Of a stretch of DNA of 64,000 nt, positions 29,990 to 39,903 are shown piece after piece. Location: the NCBI RefSeq assembly GCF_029814935.1, contig NZ_CP104582.1, positions 1,922,001 through 1,986,000 on the forward strand, given 5' to 3'. A program made the translations under genes and the position numbers. Each line of letters opens with the position of its first letter. The stretch's first letter is position 1. The DNA comes from Pseudomonas sp. GD03919 (GTDB lineage Bacteria > Pseudomonadota > Gammaproteobacteria > Pseudomonadales > Pseudomonadaceae). Below the pieces are notes generated by a model that did not search any database, was not told the DNA's origin, and saw only the letters and a program-made list of their open reading frames with translations.

Positions 29990-30164
29990 GACACTGAAAA
30001 CGGGCTGCTCCGACCGATCCTGTTGAAAAATCGGCCTTGGTTACCATTGCGGAAAAGTTCGCACCGCTACCAAGTAATGGTCATGGCTGGCATTCTTGAA
30101 GCCTTTCGCATTGGCCCGCGTTGAGCGCGGGCAAGTGTTGGCTACAGCGGATAGTAGGTCGAAA

Positions 30165-33100
30165 ATGACAGGCAAGCAGAGCAGCCCCAAGACATCAAAA
30201 CAACCACGCGTTAAAAAAACAGGGGGCGGCACAGCCGTAGGGGGCGGGATAAATTTTCAGGCCACTGTTACGGCCATTGTCGGGGTACATATTCTTCGCG
30301 GCACCTCTCTAAACTGGCTCGAAGGCGTATGTAGCGACAAGCCGTCCGCAGTATGGGCAGAAAGCGAAGGCCCGGGTGATGATCTGCGTATAGAGCTAGG
30401 GAGCAGCTCACGAATTGAGGTTCAAGCGAAGAAAGGTCTAGCTCGCGGCCCCAATCTCTGGGCTGCTTTACACTCCATTGCTATTGCAATCCATACAGGT
30501 CAGTTGTCATATGGGGTATTGGTAGTTGCCTCAGATTCGAGCAAAACGATCCGCGAGGATCTGGCCACTGACATTGAACGCCTTGGACAAGGCAGAACTG
30601 ATTTGCTCACCAATATTGGTGCAGACTGGGCTCAGCGACTACGTGATGCCAAAATTCCAGCCAAGACTGTATGTCGTTGTATTCGGATTAGGGTGATCCA
30701 TGCCCTCAGTGCAGAGGGCACCAGTATCAATGCGGCCAAAGAGTTATTACGCCATGTCTGCGCGCGGGATGAAGATGTTGATGCAGCATGGAATTGCCTT
30801 TTCCGACATGCTGTACTTCTAATCGAAAAGCGAGGGCGATGGACATTACAAGACCTAATTCGTCTACTTAGAAACTCAAACATTGCTATACGTGAGGGTG
30901 ACTTTCCCGCCTCTGTGTTTGATCGCTACTCCAAATGGGTGATCGATACCACGGGGCATTTCTTCATTACTGGCATAAGACGCAAGATCCCGTTAGCCCA
31001 CTTGCTTCCGATGCGCATGGAGGCAATGGAGTTCACGCCCCCGGCCTTGGAAAACGCCACATCTGCACTTGAGCGCTATCACAAAAGCACAGAACGTAAT
31101 CTATTTGGCGAGGAATTCGCCTCTATCTGGACGGCGCGGTTCAAAACACGTGTAGTAGTCGTGGCAGGCCCAGGGCTAGGCAAATCCACAATGGTCAAAG
31201 AGTTAGCACATCAGTACGCTCAGGATGGCTATTTGGTGCTACGTGTTGCTCTCAAACCTATTGCCGCAGCAATGATGCAAGGCGCAGCATTCTCAGAGCT
31301 GCTCCTGAATCATGCGCTTGACGGCTCCCAACTATCACCTAATCAGATCGAAAGCATGGCCCGCTTAGATTGGGTAATACTGGCAGACGGGCTGGACGAG
31401 TGTGGTAGTGCGCATCACCAAGTCGCGGAACAGATCAGTAAATTTGCCTTAGGCCATCCTGCTGCACGAATAGTTGTGACCACAAGACCGATAGGCTACG
31501 ACACGGTAGCGTTGTCTGACTGGAATCATTATCGTCTTTTACCACCCAGGACGGAGGAAGGAGCGGGCAATCTCGAAAAACTGGTATGCGGTGCGCTGAT
31601 AGATGACCCCGCTAATCCCAGTGCTCCCGATCTATCGCAGTACCAGCTTGGACAGATACAACCTGCTAATGCCATTTCGATCAGCCCACAGCTTCTCGGA
31701 ATGTCTGCGTCTTTGATCTGTCATCGTCGTGCTCTGCCTAGCACACGTCTGGAGCTATATGCTCAACTCATCAGCTTATTTGAAAAACTCCCAGCGGATA
31801 GCCCTCCGGAACAAGCTGATTTTTACGAAATCGTCCTCAACATCATTGGCTGGATCCTGATCATCAGTCCTTTGATAGTGTTCGAGATGTTGATTGATCG
31901 TACGGCCACCACATTGGCACCTATGATGGACGTAGCGCCACTGCCTCTGAAAAAGGAGATTCGACTCGCGGTAGCTCACTGGGAGCGCGTAGGTCTGGTA
32001 GAAAAGGTGTTCCACCAAGGTACAGTGCTACTGAGCTTTATCCACAAAACTTTCTGCGAGTTTGTCGCTTCGCGTTTTTTGGCGCGCTATCCCAAAGGTC
32101 TGATTGAGGATGTGGTCGACGATCCGGACAAGCAAGAAGTTGTAAAATTTGCGGTTGGGCAAGGCCTAGGCGATGAATTAATAGCGTTGTACCTGAACCG
32201 ACATGCTACGGGACGCTCCCAGCAGTTGCAGTCCGCCCTTGCGTTGCTGGGAAACAAGGAGATTGCTGTCTCTACAAGGTGGACAGAGGAGCTGATAAGA
32301 CGCTCATTTGAGGCTGTCGAAGACGGGGCGAGCGACAAGTTCAGCATTGGAATTGCCATTTCGGATCTCGGTGCAAAAGCTAGTCACCTTGTTGAATCTT
32401 TGGCTGCGTCCAAACTTGAGGCAGCCAATCCAGCAGTCAAACTAATAGCATGGGCTACCATTATCAGATGTAACTCGCACTATTTTGACGCTGTGACCCT
32501 ATACGCTACTTTGGCAGAAATGCTTCCACAAATAGAACCCTTCTCCCTTCGTGATGTTTTAGATAAGAAAGATCGCGGTGACCGCGACCTGTTGCAGCTT
32601 ATTGCTCTGGCGGCATTGAAAGCGCAGCCAAATGAGAGCGCCAGATCCTTTGCTGAGCAAGAACTCCAGGACGACAGGCTCCTAACTATATCGTTTAGAT
32701 TTCAGGTAAATAACATTCTGAAATCCAAAGGAACTACTGAGTTGCCGTCGATGTTGCAAGAGGGGGAGAGGGTCGCATCACCTGTCGTACTTACCCGAGT
32801 TGGCCCTGGTCTTAAAGAGGCGAGCCTTTACGCCCTTCGGTCAATCACCAAGGCTTTCATTAACGAGGACACTCAAATAAGTATTGAGCCAAGTCATTAT
32901 TGTGACTTACATCAGCTTGCAGGACTGATGCATGCGGCCGGATATGGCAAGATGCCTGCGAGCGACACCTATTCTTGGTTGCAGATTCACGATGAGCCTG
33001 CCGTGCAATCGACAATGAAAGCCGTTGCGCAGCTTCTCCCGCTTGACCTACACCGGCTAGCAGGAGAAGCCAAAGAAGTGATACATCGACTCGATTTGAA

Positions 33101-33698
33101 TCTATTCGATTCAGTATTCACTCTTCTGCCTGCGGTAGATATAGATCCACCTGCTTGGGAGAGAGCTGCAGAAGTGCAGATCAACCGTGAAGAGGTGATG
33201 CGCGCACTCCTTCACCCATCTAGTTGGATTAATCTGCTCGCTACAAATTTATGGGTTCACCTTGAGATGTCACAAGATGAGCTTGAGTGGCTGTTACGCT
33301 CCGCGCAGGGCTATTCGTTGCAGTGCGTCATCGCGTTGATTCAGTATCACCATTCTGAAGAAACGACCAAAATGCTGTTACAGCGCCTGAGCATTGATAC
33401 TTCAGGCGATTTGAGCAACATTTTTGATGTACTTCGCAAGCTTGAACCCCACCCCTCCACTGAGCTCATGAGCACTACTCTGGCATGCCTGCATTCCAGC
33501 GATGAAAAAACAGTCGAGTCAGCCACGGAACTTCTAAGCGCCTGGGTCGATGGAGGCATAGTAATAGACAAAGAGTCCGTCGCAAGAGCAGTAGAACATT
33601 GGGGAGGACGTGACAGCCTGAGGCGCTGTAGCCTAGTACTTACACCTATTGGCTCTCTAATTGGGCTGCTCGATAGAATCAACGAGACTCAGCGATAG
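30165..33698 (+). CDS. Nuclease-NACHT NTPase, probable anti-phage effector
   Basis: 1177-aa STAND-type NTPase. The N-terminal ~150 aa look like a restriction-endonuclease fold, with D72/D73 (GPGDDLRIEL) and E85-V-Q87-A-K89, a D...QxK catalytic pattern. The NACHT domain has Walker A 335-342 (GPGLGKST), NACHT-type Walker B 408-412 (DGLDE) and TTRP as sensor motif. About 700 C-terminal residues are helical, repeat-like sensor sequence (HEAT/TPR style). Such proteins detect phage components, oligomerise and destroy DNA; that role is inferred from architecture. The frame is also open from TTG 30096. ATG 30165 is preferred, with residues before it showing no homology. GC is lower than in the core genes. 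Confidence 0.78.
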   Translation: MTGKQSSPKTSKQPRVKKTGGGTAVGGGINFQATVTAIVGVHILRGTSLNWLEGVCSDKPSAVWAESEGPGDDLRIELGSSSRIEVQAKKGLARGPNLWAALHSIAIAIHTGQLSYGVLVVASDSSKTIREDLATDIERLGQGRTDLLTNIGADWAQRLRDAKIPAKTVCRCIRIRVIHALSAEGTSINAAKELLRHVCARDEDVDAAWNCLFRHAVLLIEKRGRWTLQDLIRLLRNSNIAIREGDFPASVFDRYSKWVIDTTGHFFITGIRRKIPLAHLLPMRMEAMEFTPPALENATSALERYHKSTERNLFGEEFASIWTARFKTRVVVVAGPGLGKSTMVKELAHQYAQDGYLVLRVALKPIAAAMMQGAAFSELLLNHALDGSQLSPNQIESMARLDWVILADGLDECGSAHHQVAEQISKFALGHPAARIVVTTRPIGYDTVALSDWNHYRLLPPRTEEGAGNLEKLVCGALIDDPANPSAPDLSQYQLGQIQPANAISISPQLLGMSASLICHRRALPSTRLELYAQLISLFEKLPADSPPEQADFYEIVLNIIGWILIISPLIVFEMLIDRTATTLAPMMDVAPLPLKKEIRLAVAHWERVGLVEKVFHQGTVLLSFIHKTFCEFVASRFLARYPKGLIEDVVDDPDKQEVVKFAVGQGLGDELIALYLNRHATGRSQQLQSALALLGNKEIAVSTRWTEELIRRSFEAVEDGASDKFSIGIAISDLGAKASHLVESLAASKLEAANPAVKLIAWATIIRCNSHYFDAVTLYATLAEMLPQIEPFSLRDVLDKKDRGDRDLLQLIALAALKAQPNESARSFAEQELQDDRLLTISFRFQVNNILKSKGTTELPSMLQEGERVASPVVLTRVGPGLKEASLYALRSITKAFINEDTQISIEPSHYCDLHQLAGLMHAAGYGKMPASDTYSWLQIHDEPAVQSTMKAVAQLLPLDLHRLAGEAKEVIHRLDLNLFDSVFTLLPAVDIDPPAWERAAEVQINREEVMRALLHPSSWINLLATNLWVHLEMSQDELEWLLRSAQGYSLQCVIALIQYHHSEETTKMLLQRLSIDTSGDLSNIFDVLRKLEPHPSTELMSTTLACLHSSDEKTVESATELLSAWVDGGIVIDKESVARAVEHWGGRDSLRRCSLVLTPIGSLIGLLDRINETQR

Positions 33699-34174
33699 CT
33701 ATACTCATTGCCGACGAGCATGAAGGTTTGAAGCAAAAAGGCGCGGTATCTAATCTTGAGATCGTGCTCAGAGTGCCAAGTAATGAACCGGCCCAGACCT
33801 CCGAACTTCATAGTGAGGCCAGCTAGGAGGCTCCATGAGTTACCAGCGTACCGTGACTAATAAGCTCGGCCTGCCGATTGCAGGCATTGCGGCCGGGATC
33901 ATCGCAATGTTTTCTCAGCGGCGAAAGCCAACTCCAGGATATGGGCTCCTCCTTCCAAAACGCCATAGTGTCCGTCTTCGACCAATTGCAGTCGTTCGAG
34001 CCGGCGTGGTCAACGCCTGCTATGCAGCGAGTACGGTCCTTCACTTTGCCAAACTCGACGCCCGAAAGCGGCTCCACAGCGTTTGAAGTTAAGAAATGGC
34101 CCTAGGCGGGTCCGCCGAGGACATCTCGGGCCTGTAAACTCCGTCAAAAGGCGGATGCAGGGAGTGCAGGAAAT
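33699..34174. other. 476-bp gap between the two NTPase genes
   Basis: Apart from the doubtful small ORF at 33835, nothing is recognised. Base composition changes here from AT-richer (NACHT gene) to GC-richer (Avs3-like gene), which suggests that the two defence genes came from different sources. Confidence 0.4.
33835..34086 (+). CDS. Possible small protein ahead of the Avs3-like gene
   Basis: 83 codons beginning with ATG five bases after a perfect AGGAGG. A short hydrophobic stretch (LPIAGIAAGIIAMF) lies near the N-terminus, followed by a basic region. There is no recognisable family and the rest reads like non-coding sequence. It could be a leader peptide or chance. Confidence 0.25.
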   Translation: MSYQRTVTNKLGLPIAGIAAGIIAMFSQRRKPTPGYGLLLPKRHSVRLRPIAVVRAGVVNACYAASTVLHFAKLDARKRLHSV

Positions 34175-37100
34175 ATGGCGAAGCAAGGTTCTGTAGGTCC
34201 TTCCAGAAGCGGCGATCAGTTCCACTATCAATGGGCTGCCCGGCAGTGCCTCGGGCTGCTTACCGGAGAAAATGGCCTGGTGGCGGTGGCGATCGAAGGA
34301 GCGTCGCTCGACGAGGGAGACGCATCCACGAGCGTCGGCGACGAGGTCATTGACGTCGGCCTGTACTACGGGAGCGAGGACGTCACAGCGGCAAAGTCCA
34401 TCCGCTATGTGCAGCTCAAACACTCATCCAGGCGCTCGCACGAACCCTGGACGGCAAGCGGCCTCAAGGGAACCATCGAGGGCTTCGCAGGGCGTTTCAA
34501 GGAGTTGGAGGCGTCGCTTGGCCTGGACGTCCTGGCGAAGAAGGTTCGGTTCATTTTTCTGACGAACAGGCCCATCGATGGAACTGTTCTTGAAGCGTTG
34601 GCCGATATCGCTGCGGGGTCGACAGCGCCGCGGCACCGTGAAATAGACGAGTTGCTGAAACGGTACGCGGCGTCAGCTGGCAGCAACGCAAAGAGCTTCT
34701 TCGCCGCCTTCTCGGTTGAAGCTGGTGAGCCGGATCTATGGGAACAGCGCAACCTCCTAAGTCAGGACCTGAGCGCATACCTGTCCGAACCGGACACCGA
34801 GGCTGCGCTCCAACTGAAGGAACTGGTCACCCGCCGGGCAACCGATGAGGGAGTGAAGGACCGCTCCGTCCGGCTCTACGACGTACTCCGCGCAATGCGG
34901 GTGACCGAAATCGATCTCCTGCCGGCGCCCTCGTTGATCTCGGAACCGAAGCAAGTGCTTCCACGAGCACAGCAGGCAGACATCCTGGCGACGCTGCTCA
35001 CCGCACAATGTCCTGTTGTCATCCACGCAGACGGTGGCGTGGGCAAGTCGACTCTTTCTGCTCACCTGTCTCGTTCGATGCCTGCTGGGTCGGTGGCGGT
35101 GCTGTACGACTGCTTCGGTAACGGGACCTATCGCCAAGCGTTGAATTATCGCCATCGATACCGCGATGCCCTCGTCCAAATCGCGAGCGAGCTCGCAGGA
35201 CAGCAGCTCTGCCTGCCCTTGATTCCGTCCAGCGGCACGGACCCCAAGCAGTTCATGCGGGCCTTCGTATCTCGGCTCAAGCAAGCCATTGATCTCCTTA
35301 GAGCCCGCACGCCTCAGGCGAGCCTTTGCATCATTGTCGACGCGGCCGACAACGCATACATGGCTGCACAAGAGATTGGTGAGCGTGCCTTTGTCCATGA
35401 CTTGATCAACACGGACATGCCCGACGGGGTGCGGTTGGCATTCACATGCCGATCACACCGGCAGAGCCACCTGGGAGCTCCGCTCGATGCCATCGTGATT
35501 AAGCTAGAGTCGTTCTCCAAGGCTGAGACTGCCACACACCTACGGCTGAGCTATCCAGAGGCGACGGACGCGGAGGCTGCGGAATTCGCCTTTCTCAGCA
35601 GCGATAACCCCCGCGTTCAGGCACTGGCGATGGAGGGCACTCCGCTCATTGATGACATGATCAGGGCCCTGGGGCCAACACCGACGACGGTGCAACGCGC
35701 GATTGGAGGCCTGCTGACGAAATCCATCGACAGGCTGAAAGCCGAGTGGGGCCCGACAGAAGCGAATCAGATAGACCTCATCTGCAAGGGCCTCGCGGTG
35801 CTCCGGCCCCTGGTGCCTATTTCCATCTTGGCCCAGATCGCCGGCGTTTCCGAGAGCGCCGTCCGTACGTTTGCCACAGAGTTCGGGAGGCCGCTCTTCG
35901 TCAAAGACTCAGGTCTGCACTTTACGGACGAACCCGCAGAGACTTGGTTCAACGAAACATTTAAGCCCGATGCGGTCTCACTCGATGCGTTTCTTTCAAA
36001 GCTGAAGCCGCTCGCGGCGACCAGCTCTTATGTGGCTGCGGCGCTGCCGCAGTTGCTGCTGTCGGCAGGCCGAATGGACGAGTTGATAGCGCTGGCGCTC
36101 TCGAATGAGAGCTTGCCCGAGTTCAACCCTCTTGAGCGAAGAGACGTCGAGCTGCAGCGATTGATGTTCGCGCTTAGAGCATGCTTGCAGCAGGGGAGGT
36201 ATGTTGCTGCCGCCAAGCTCGCGCTGAAGGTTGGCGGTGAGGTGGCTGGCGAGGCACGCCAGAACACGCTTATCCAGAGTAACGCTGACATTGCCAGCGT
36301 TCTGCTTGCGCCAGATCGCATCGAAGAAATGGTTTCCAGGCGCACGTTCGGCGGCGGATTCCTTGGTTCGCATCACGCTTACGAGGCAGTGTTGCTTGCC
36401 GGATACGATTATCTCATCCCTGAGGCCAGAAGCAGGTTGCGCATGGCCTGGGAGTCGTTGATCGCTTGGAGCAAGCTGCCATCCAAGCGCCGCAAGGAGG
36501 ACGAGATTGACGACGCCGATATCGCCGAGCTTGCTATCGGAGTCCTGAGATTGCGAGGCCCTGCTAAGGCCGCACAATTCCTGAAAGCATGGAATCCCAA
36601 ATCCACCGTACTGAGAACCACGAAGCGCGTGGCCGCCCGACTTGCGGACGTTGGCGACTTCAAGGGAATCGATGAACTCGCAGAGCACGCCGAAGGGGAT
36701 GTCTGGATGATGCTGGGCCTGGCAACCGAAGCGGCCCGGGTCGCACATCTGTTGCCGGCTGAGCCGCTGCGCCATCTGATGGGCATCTTGGTCGACCCTA
36801 AGGTCAAGTTACCCGAGGAACATCTCTCATGGAGGTCTGGGAGTAACGTACTGGATGGAGTCCGGTCTGCAATTACGCTGGCCCTCAGATGCCTCCCGCG
36901 CGACGATGCGACTTGGGCGGAGACGTTGCGCCGGTATTTGCCAGAAGATCCACCTCGCCAGTTCCATGACTTCGATGACGAGCGAGCGAACTTCATTCGG
37001 GCCTACGCTTTGGAAGCCGCTCTGCGCGGAAAACGAATTGAGTTGATTGATCTGGCGCCAAAGGATGTTCGCACGGAGTTTGAGACGAAAAGCTCCCCCA

Positions 37101-39778
37101 TTAGGGGCGAACAAGCTTCCCAGTTGCAGCACGTAACAGGGGGTGTCCTCGCCTGGTTCATCTTGGCCGCTGAGATCGCCTGTGGCCGCCAGCCTCCCGA
37201 CCTTGATCACGAAGTCGAGCTTGCGCTGGGACAGACGAAATCTGCGTCGTCACGTGACTATCAGCGGAACTTCAATTTGGAGAAGGCGGCTGCAATCGAA
37301 TGGGTACAGATCCTTCGCGATGCGGGCTCCATTAAGCCTGCTCAGATCGACGCGCTGCTGAAGTGGGTCGACAATAACGACCGCATCTACTCGAGCACTC
37401 TCACGAGGATGTGCCACATCGCCGCGCGAACAGCAGGGATGGGCGACCTCTCACTGCGACTCAGCTCTAAGGCGTTCGATCAGATCACCGCGTCGCGCAG
37501 CGATGCGGAGACACAGGTTGACGATCTTCAGGAGCTAGCGCGCGCCATCTTTTGCGTGAGCAAGTCGGAAGCGGCTGCCTATTTCGACAAGGCAATCGAC
37601 ATCGCCAGCAAGATCGGAGAGGAACACCTCTCTCGATGGACAACGTTCCTGGAGCTGGCGGACGCCGCACATCGCTCGGGCGAGGCAAGATCTCGGACCG
37701 CCTATCGACTGGCAAGGATTGCCGAGCTCAGCTACGAGCACATGGCCCGGGACAAGTACATGGACTGGGATCGGCTGGTCGAGGGCTTGGTCGGCCTTTG
37801 TCCTTCATCCAGCCTCGCAATTCTGAGCCGCTGGCGGGATCGAGAGTTCGGCTTTGCTGGCGAGCTATTTCCCGTCGCAATCTACAGCCTGATCGACCAA
37901 GGACTCCTTCCAAAAAAGGCCGCGGTGACCCTGAGTGGCACCGGGAGGGGATGGAGGCGCGTCAGCGACATCAAAGCGGCCATTGAGGCGGAATCCGACA
38001 ACAATCGGAAAAGATCAATCCTGCTGATCGCCTACCGATTCCTCCGTATCCAGCACCACGAAACGCCCCCCTGGCGCAAACTCAAGGTTCTAGCCGACTC
38101 CTTGGCGATGTCGCTTCCAGATTTGGAGAGACTGCTTCAGGCATCTGTGACCAAAGGAGCCGGTGAGTCGGTAACTGCAGCTCGCGCGCCCCGGTTGGTG
38201 CCTCGCAAAGAGGTGCTGGAGCCCGACTGGGATGCCATCTTCAACGGCGTCGATCTCTGCGACGCAGCTGCGGTTCTCGCGGCACGGCAATCGCTCAAGA
38301 AGGTTGACGGTCGTTCGTACGTTCGCGAGTTCTATGAGCAAGGCTGTCGGCGCGCGAAACTGTCGGAGATCGACGGATACCTCCGTGCGATCCAGTTGGA
38401 CGACGAATTCAGTGTGTTCAGCTTCATGGACGTCATCAGGCACCTCTCCGAGCCGAGCAAGAGGCTCCTGTCCGTCCGCAGCGAACTCAGAAAGGCGGCC
38501 CTTTTGCTGGCTGCAAGTGAACCCAATCGCGTGGGGCGCCGCGGCTGGGGCTATGAGGGCCCATTTGATGGTCTCTATGCAGAGGGCATCGTCGTGGAGA
38601 AGGACGTCGCTTCAGCTCGGATCAAGGGGTACCTGTCGCAGCTCGACACACTTGGAGCGAACGACTTGTTCCATCTGGTGGAGCCGCTCGCGCGGCACTT
38701 GACCAGCGACGAGGCCGATGAGGTGTTGAACTTCGGCTTTGACCTGCTCGAAGAGATTCTCGAAAGCGAAGACGGTGATGGCCCTTGGAGCGACTCGCTC
38801 GCACCGTCACCCTCTTGCGAGGAAGCCTTGGCTGGCTACTTATGGGCGGGTCTGGCGCGCCCGTCCACTGCGGAACGCTGGGAGCACGCCCACTGCGTCC
38901 GCAACTGTCTTGAGCTCGACTGGCAATCCTTGTTGTCCGCGCTGGCCACTCGCGCATCGGGAACTGACCCGCAGCAATTTGTCGACCGCGGCCTGGTCTT
39001 TTATGAGTGGCATGCCCGCCAATGGCTCTGTATTGCCTTGGCACGGGGCGCCATGGACGTACCTCGTGCCGTTGCTCCTTTTCTCGCGTTTCTTGAGTCT
39101 TCCGCAAGGGAGCAGCATGTCATCATCCGGCACTTCGCCTCGGATGCATTGAGGCGCCTGAATGAAGTCCATACGCTGCCTGCGAATTTGCTCGCCATCG
39201 CGAAAAGCGCAAACCGCGCTGCGCTGCCCACGGAGGTCTACGGCCGTGGAGAGTACAAGATCGTTGATGACGAGGCCTCGGACGACGAAGCTATGGACGA
39301 CGAGAGGTACTTTTTCGGCTTAGACATCGGCCCCTATTGGTTCGCACCGTTGGGCCGCGTCTTCGGTTTGAATCAGCAGTCGATCGAACAACGGGCACGA
39401 ACAATCTTGCGTGGCCGCATGTCGCTAGGGCTTCATCGTCACGTCGATGATCAGCGCTACAATCGCGGGTTTTTCCGAGGGCGAGAGACAACCCACTCAC
39501 ACGGCAGGATGCCGGAAGTGGAAGACTGCCTCGTCTACCAGTCCTATCACTCCATGATGTTCGTCGCTGGCCAGCTCTTGGAGACCAAGCCGGTACGCCG
39601 TCGCGCTGATGAGGAAGAGGATCCGTTCGACGATTGGTTGAGAGGACAGTTGCTCACTCGCGGTGATGACCGGTGGCTTGCGGATCGACGCGATCCCGAG
39701 ATCCTGAAGGTTGCCTGCGGATTCCACGCTGACTCGGACACCCATTCCACGCGCATCCGGACAGTGATTCCACGCTGA
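34175..39778 (+). CDS. avs3a: Avs3-like nuclease/STAND NTPase, 5' part, interrupted by IS21
   Basis: The first 1847 codons (to 39715) are native; the last 20 residues are read from the IS21 left end. The N-terminus resembles the DUF4297/Cap4-type nuclease: SGDQFHYQWAARQ, then D60 and the Q80-L-K82 motif in RYVQLKH. The STAND ATPase has Walker A 287-293 (GGVGKST) and Walker B 385-393 (IIVDAADN). The remaining >1300 aa are TPR-like sensor repeats. Removing the IS and one 7-bp duplication joins this frame to 42319-43035, giving 2085 aa. That matches Avs3 proteins, which bind the phage large terminase and then cut DNA. The split protein lacks its last 238 residues and is probably inactive or altered. 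Confidence 0.8.
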   Translation: MAKQGSVGPSRSGDQFHYQWAARQCLGLLTGENGLVAVAIEGASLDEGDASTSVGDEVIDVGLYYGSEDVTAAKSIRYVQLKHSSRRSHEPWTASGLKGTIEGFAGRFKELEASLGLDVLAKKVRFIFLTNRPIDGTVLEALADIAAGSTAPRHREIDELLKRYAASAGSNAKSFFAAFSVEAGEPDLWEQRNLLSQDLSAYLSEPDTEAALQLKELVTRRATDEGVKDRSVRLYDVLRAMRVTEIDLLPAPSLISEPKQVLPRAQQADILATLLTAQCPVVIHADGGVGKSTLSAHLSRSMPAGSVAVLYDCFGNGTYRQALNYRHRYRDALVQIASELAGQQLCLPLIPSSGTDPKQFMRAFVSRLKQAIDLLRARTPQASLCIIVDAADNAYMAAQEIGERAFVHDLINTDMPDGVRLAFTCRSHRQSHLGAPLDAIVIKLESFSKAETATHLRLSYPEATDAEAAEFAFLSSDNPRVQALAMEGTPLIDDMIRALGPTPTTVQRAIGGLLTKSIDRLKAEWGPTEANQIDLICKGLAVLRPLVPISILAQIAGVSESAVRTFATEFGRPLFVKDSGLHFTDEPAETWFNETFKPDAVSLDAFLSKLKPLAATSSYVAAALPQLLLSAGRMDELIALALSNESLPEFNPLERRDVELQRLMFALRACLQQGRYVAAAKLALKVGGEVAGEARQNTLIQSNADIASVLLAPDRIEEMVSRRTFGGGFLGSHHAYEAVLLAGYDYLIPEARSRLRMAWESLIAWSKLPSKRRKEDEIDDADIAELAIGVLRLRGPAKAAQFLKAWNPKSTVLRTTKRVAARLADVGDFKGIDELAEHAEGDVWMMLGLATEAARVAHLLPAEPLRHLMGILVDPKVKLPEEHLSWRSGSNVLDGVRSAITLALRCLPRDDATWAETLRRYLPEDPPRQFHDFDDERANFIRAYALEAALRGKRIELIDLAPKDVRTEFETKSSPIRGEQASQLQHVTGGVLAWFILAAEIACGRQPPDLDHEVELALGQTKSASSRDYQRNFNLEKAAAIEWVQILRDAGSIKPAQIDALLKWVDNNDRIYSSTLTRMCHIAARTAGMGDLSLRLSSKAFDQITASRSDAETQVDDLQELARAIFCVSKSEAAAYFDKAIDIASKIGEEHLSRWTTFLELADAAHRSGEARSRTAYRLARIAELSYEHMARDKYMDWDRLVEGLVGLCPSSSLAILSRWRDREFGFAGELFPVAIYSLIDQGLLPKKAAVTLSGTGRGWRRVSDIKAAIEAESDNNRKRSILLIAYRFLRIQHHETPPWRKLKVLADSLAMSLPDLERLLQASVTKGAGESVTAARAPRLVPRKEVLEPDWDAIFNGVDLCDAAAVLAARQSLKKVDGRSYVREFYEQGCRRAKLSEIDGYLRAIQLDDEFSVFSFMDVIRHLSEPSKRLLSVRSELRKAALLLAASEPNRVGRRGWGYEGPFDGLYAEGIVVEKDVASARIKGYLSQLDTLGANDLFHLVEPLARHLTSDEADEVLNFGFDLLEEILESEDGDGPWSDSLAPSPSCEEALAGYLWAGLARPSTAERWEHAHCVRNCLELDWQSLLSALATRASGTDPQQFVDRGLVFYEWHARQWLCIALARGAMDVPRAVAPFLAFLESSAREQHVIIRHFASDALRRLNEVHTLPANLLAIAKSANRAALPTEVYGRGEYKIVDDEASDDEAMDDERYFFGLDIGPYWFAPLGRVFGLNQQSIEQRARTILRGRMSLGLHRHVDDQRYNRGFFRGRETTHSHGRMPEVEDCLVYQSYHSMMFVAGQLLETKPVRRRADEEEDPFDDWLRGQLLTRGDDRWLADRRDPEILKVACGFHADSDTHSTRIRTVIPR
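39709..39715. repeat. IS21 target-site duplication, left copy
   Basis: GGTTGCC directly before the element's TGCGG end. The identical heptamer follows the right end at 42312-42318. Confidence 0.9.
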
Positions 39779-39903
39779 TCCGGACACTCATTCCACGAGC
39801 ATCCGGACACCGACTCCACGGTCATCCGGACACTTTTCTGGCAGGCAGCCACGCAGGATTTATTCACTACCATCGATCTCTTTTTCGAAGCAGAGAGGTC
39901 GTT

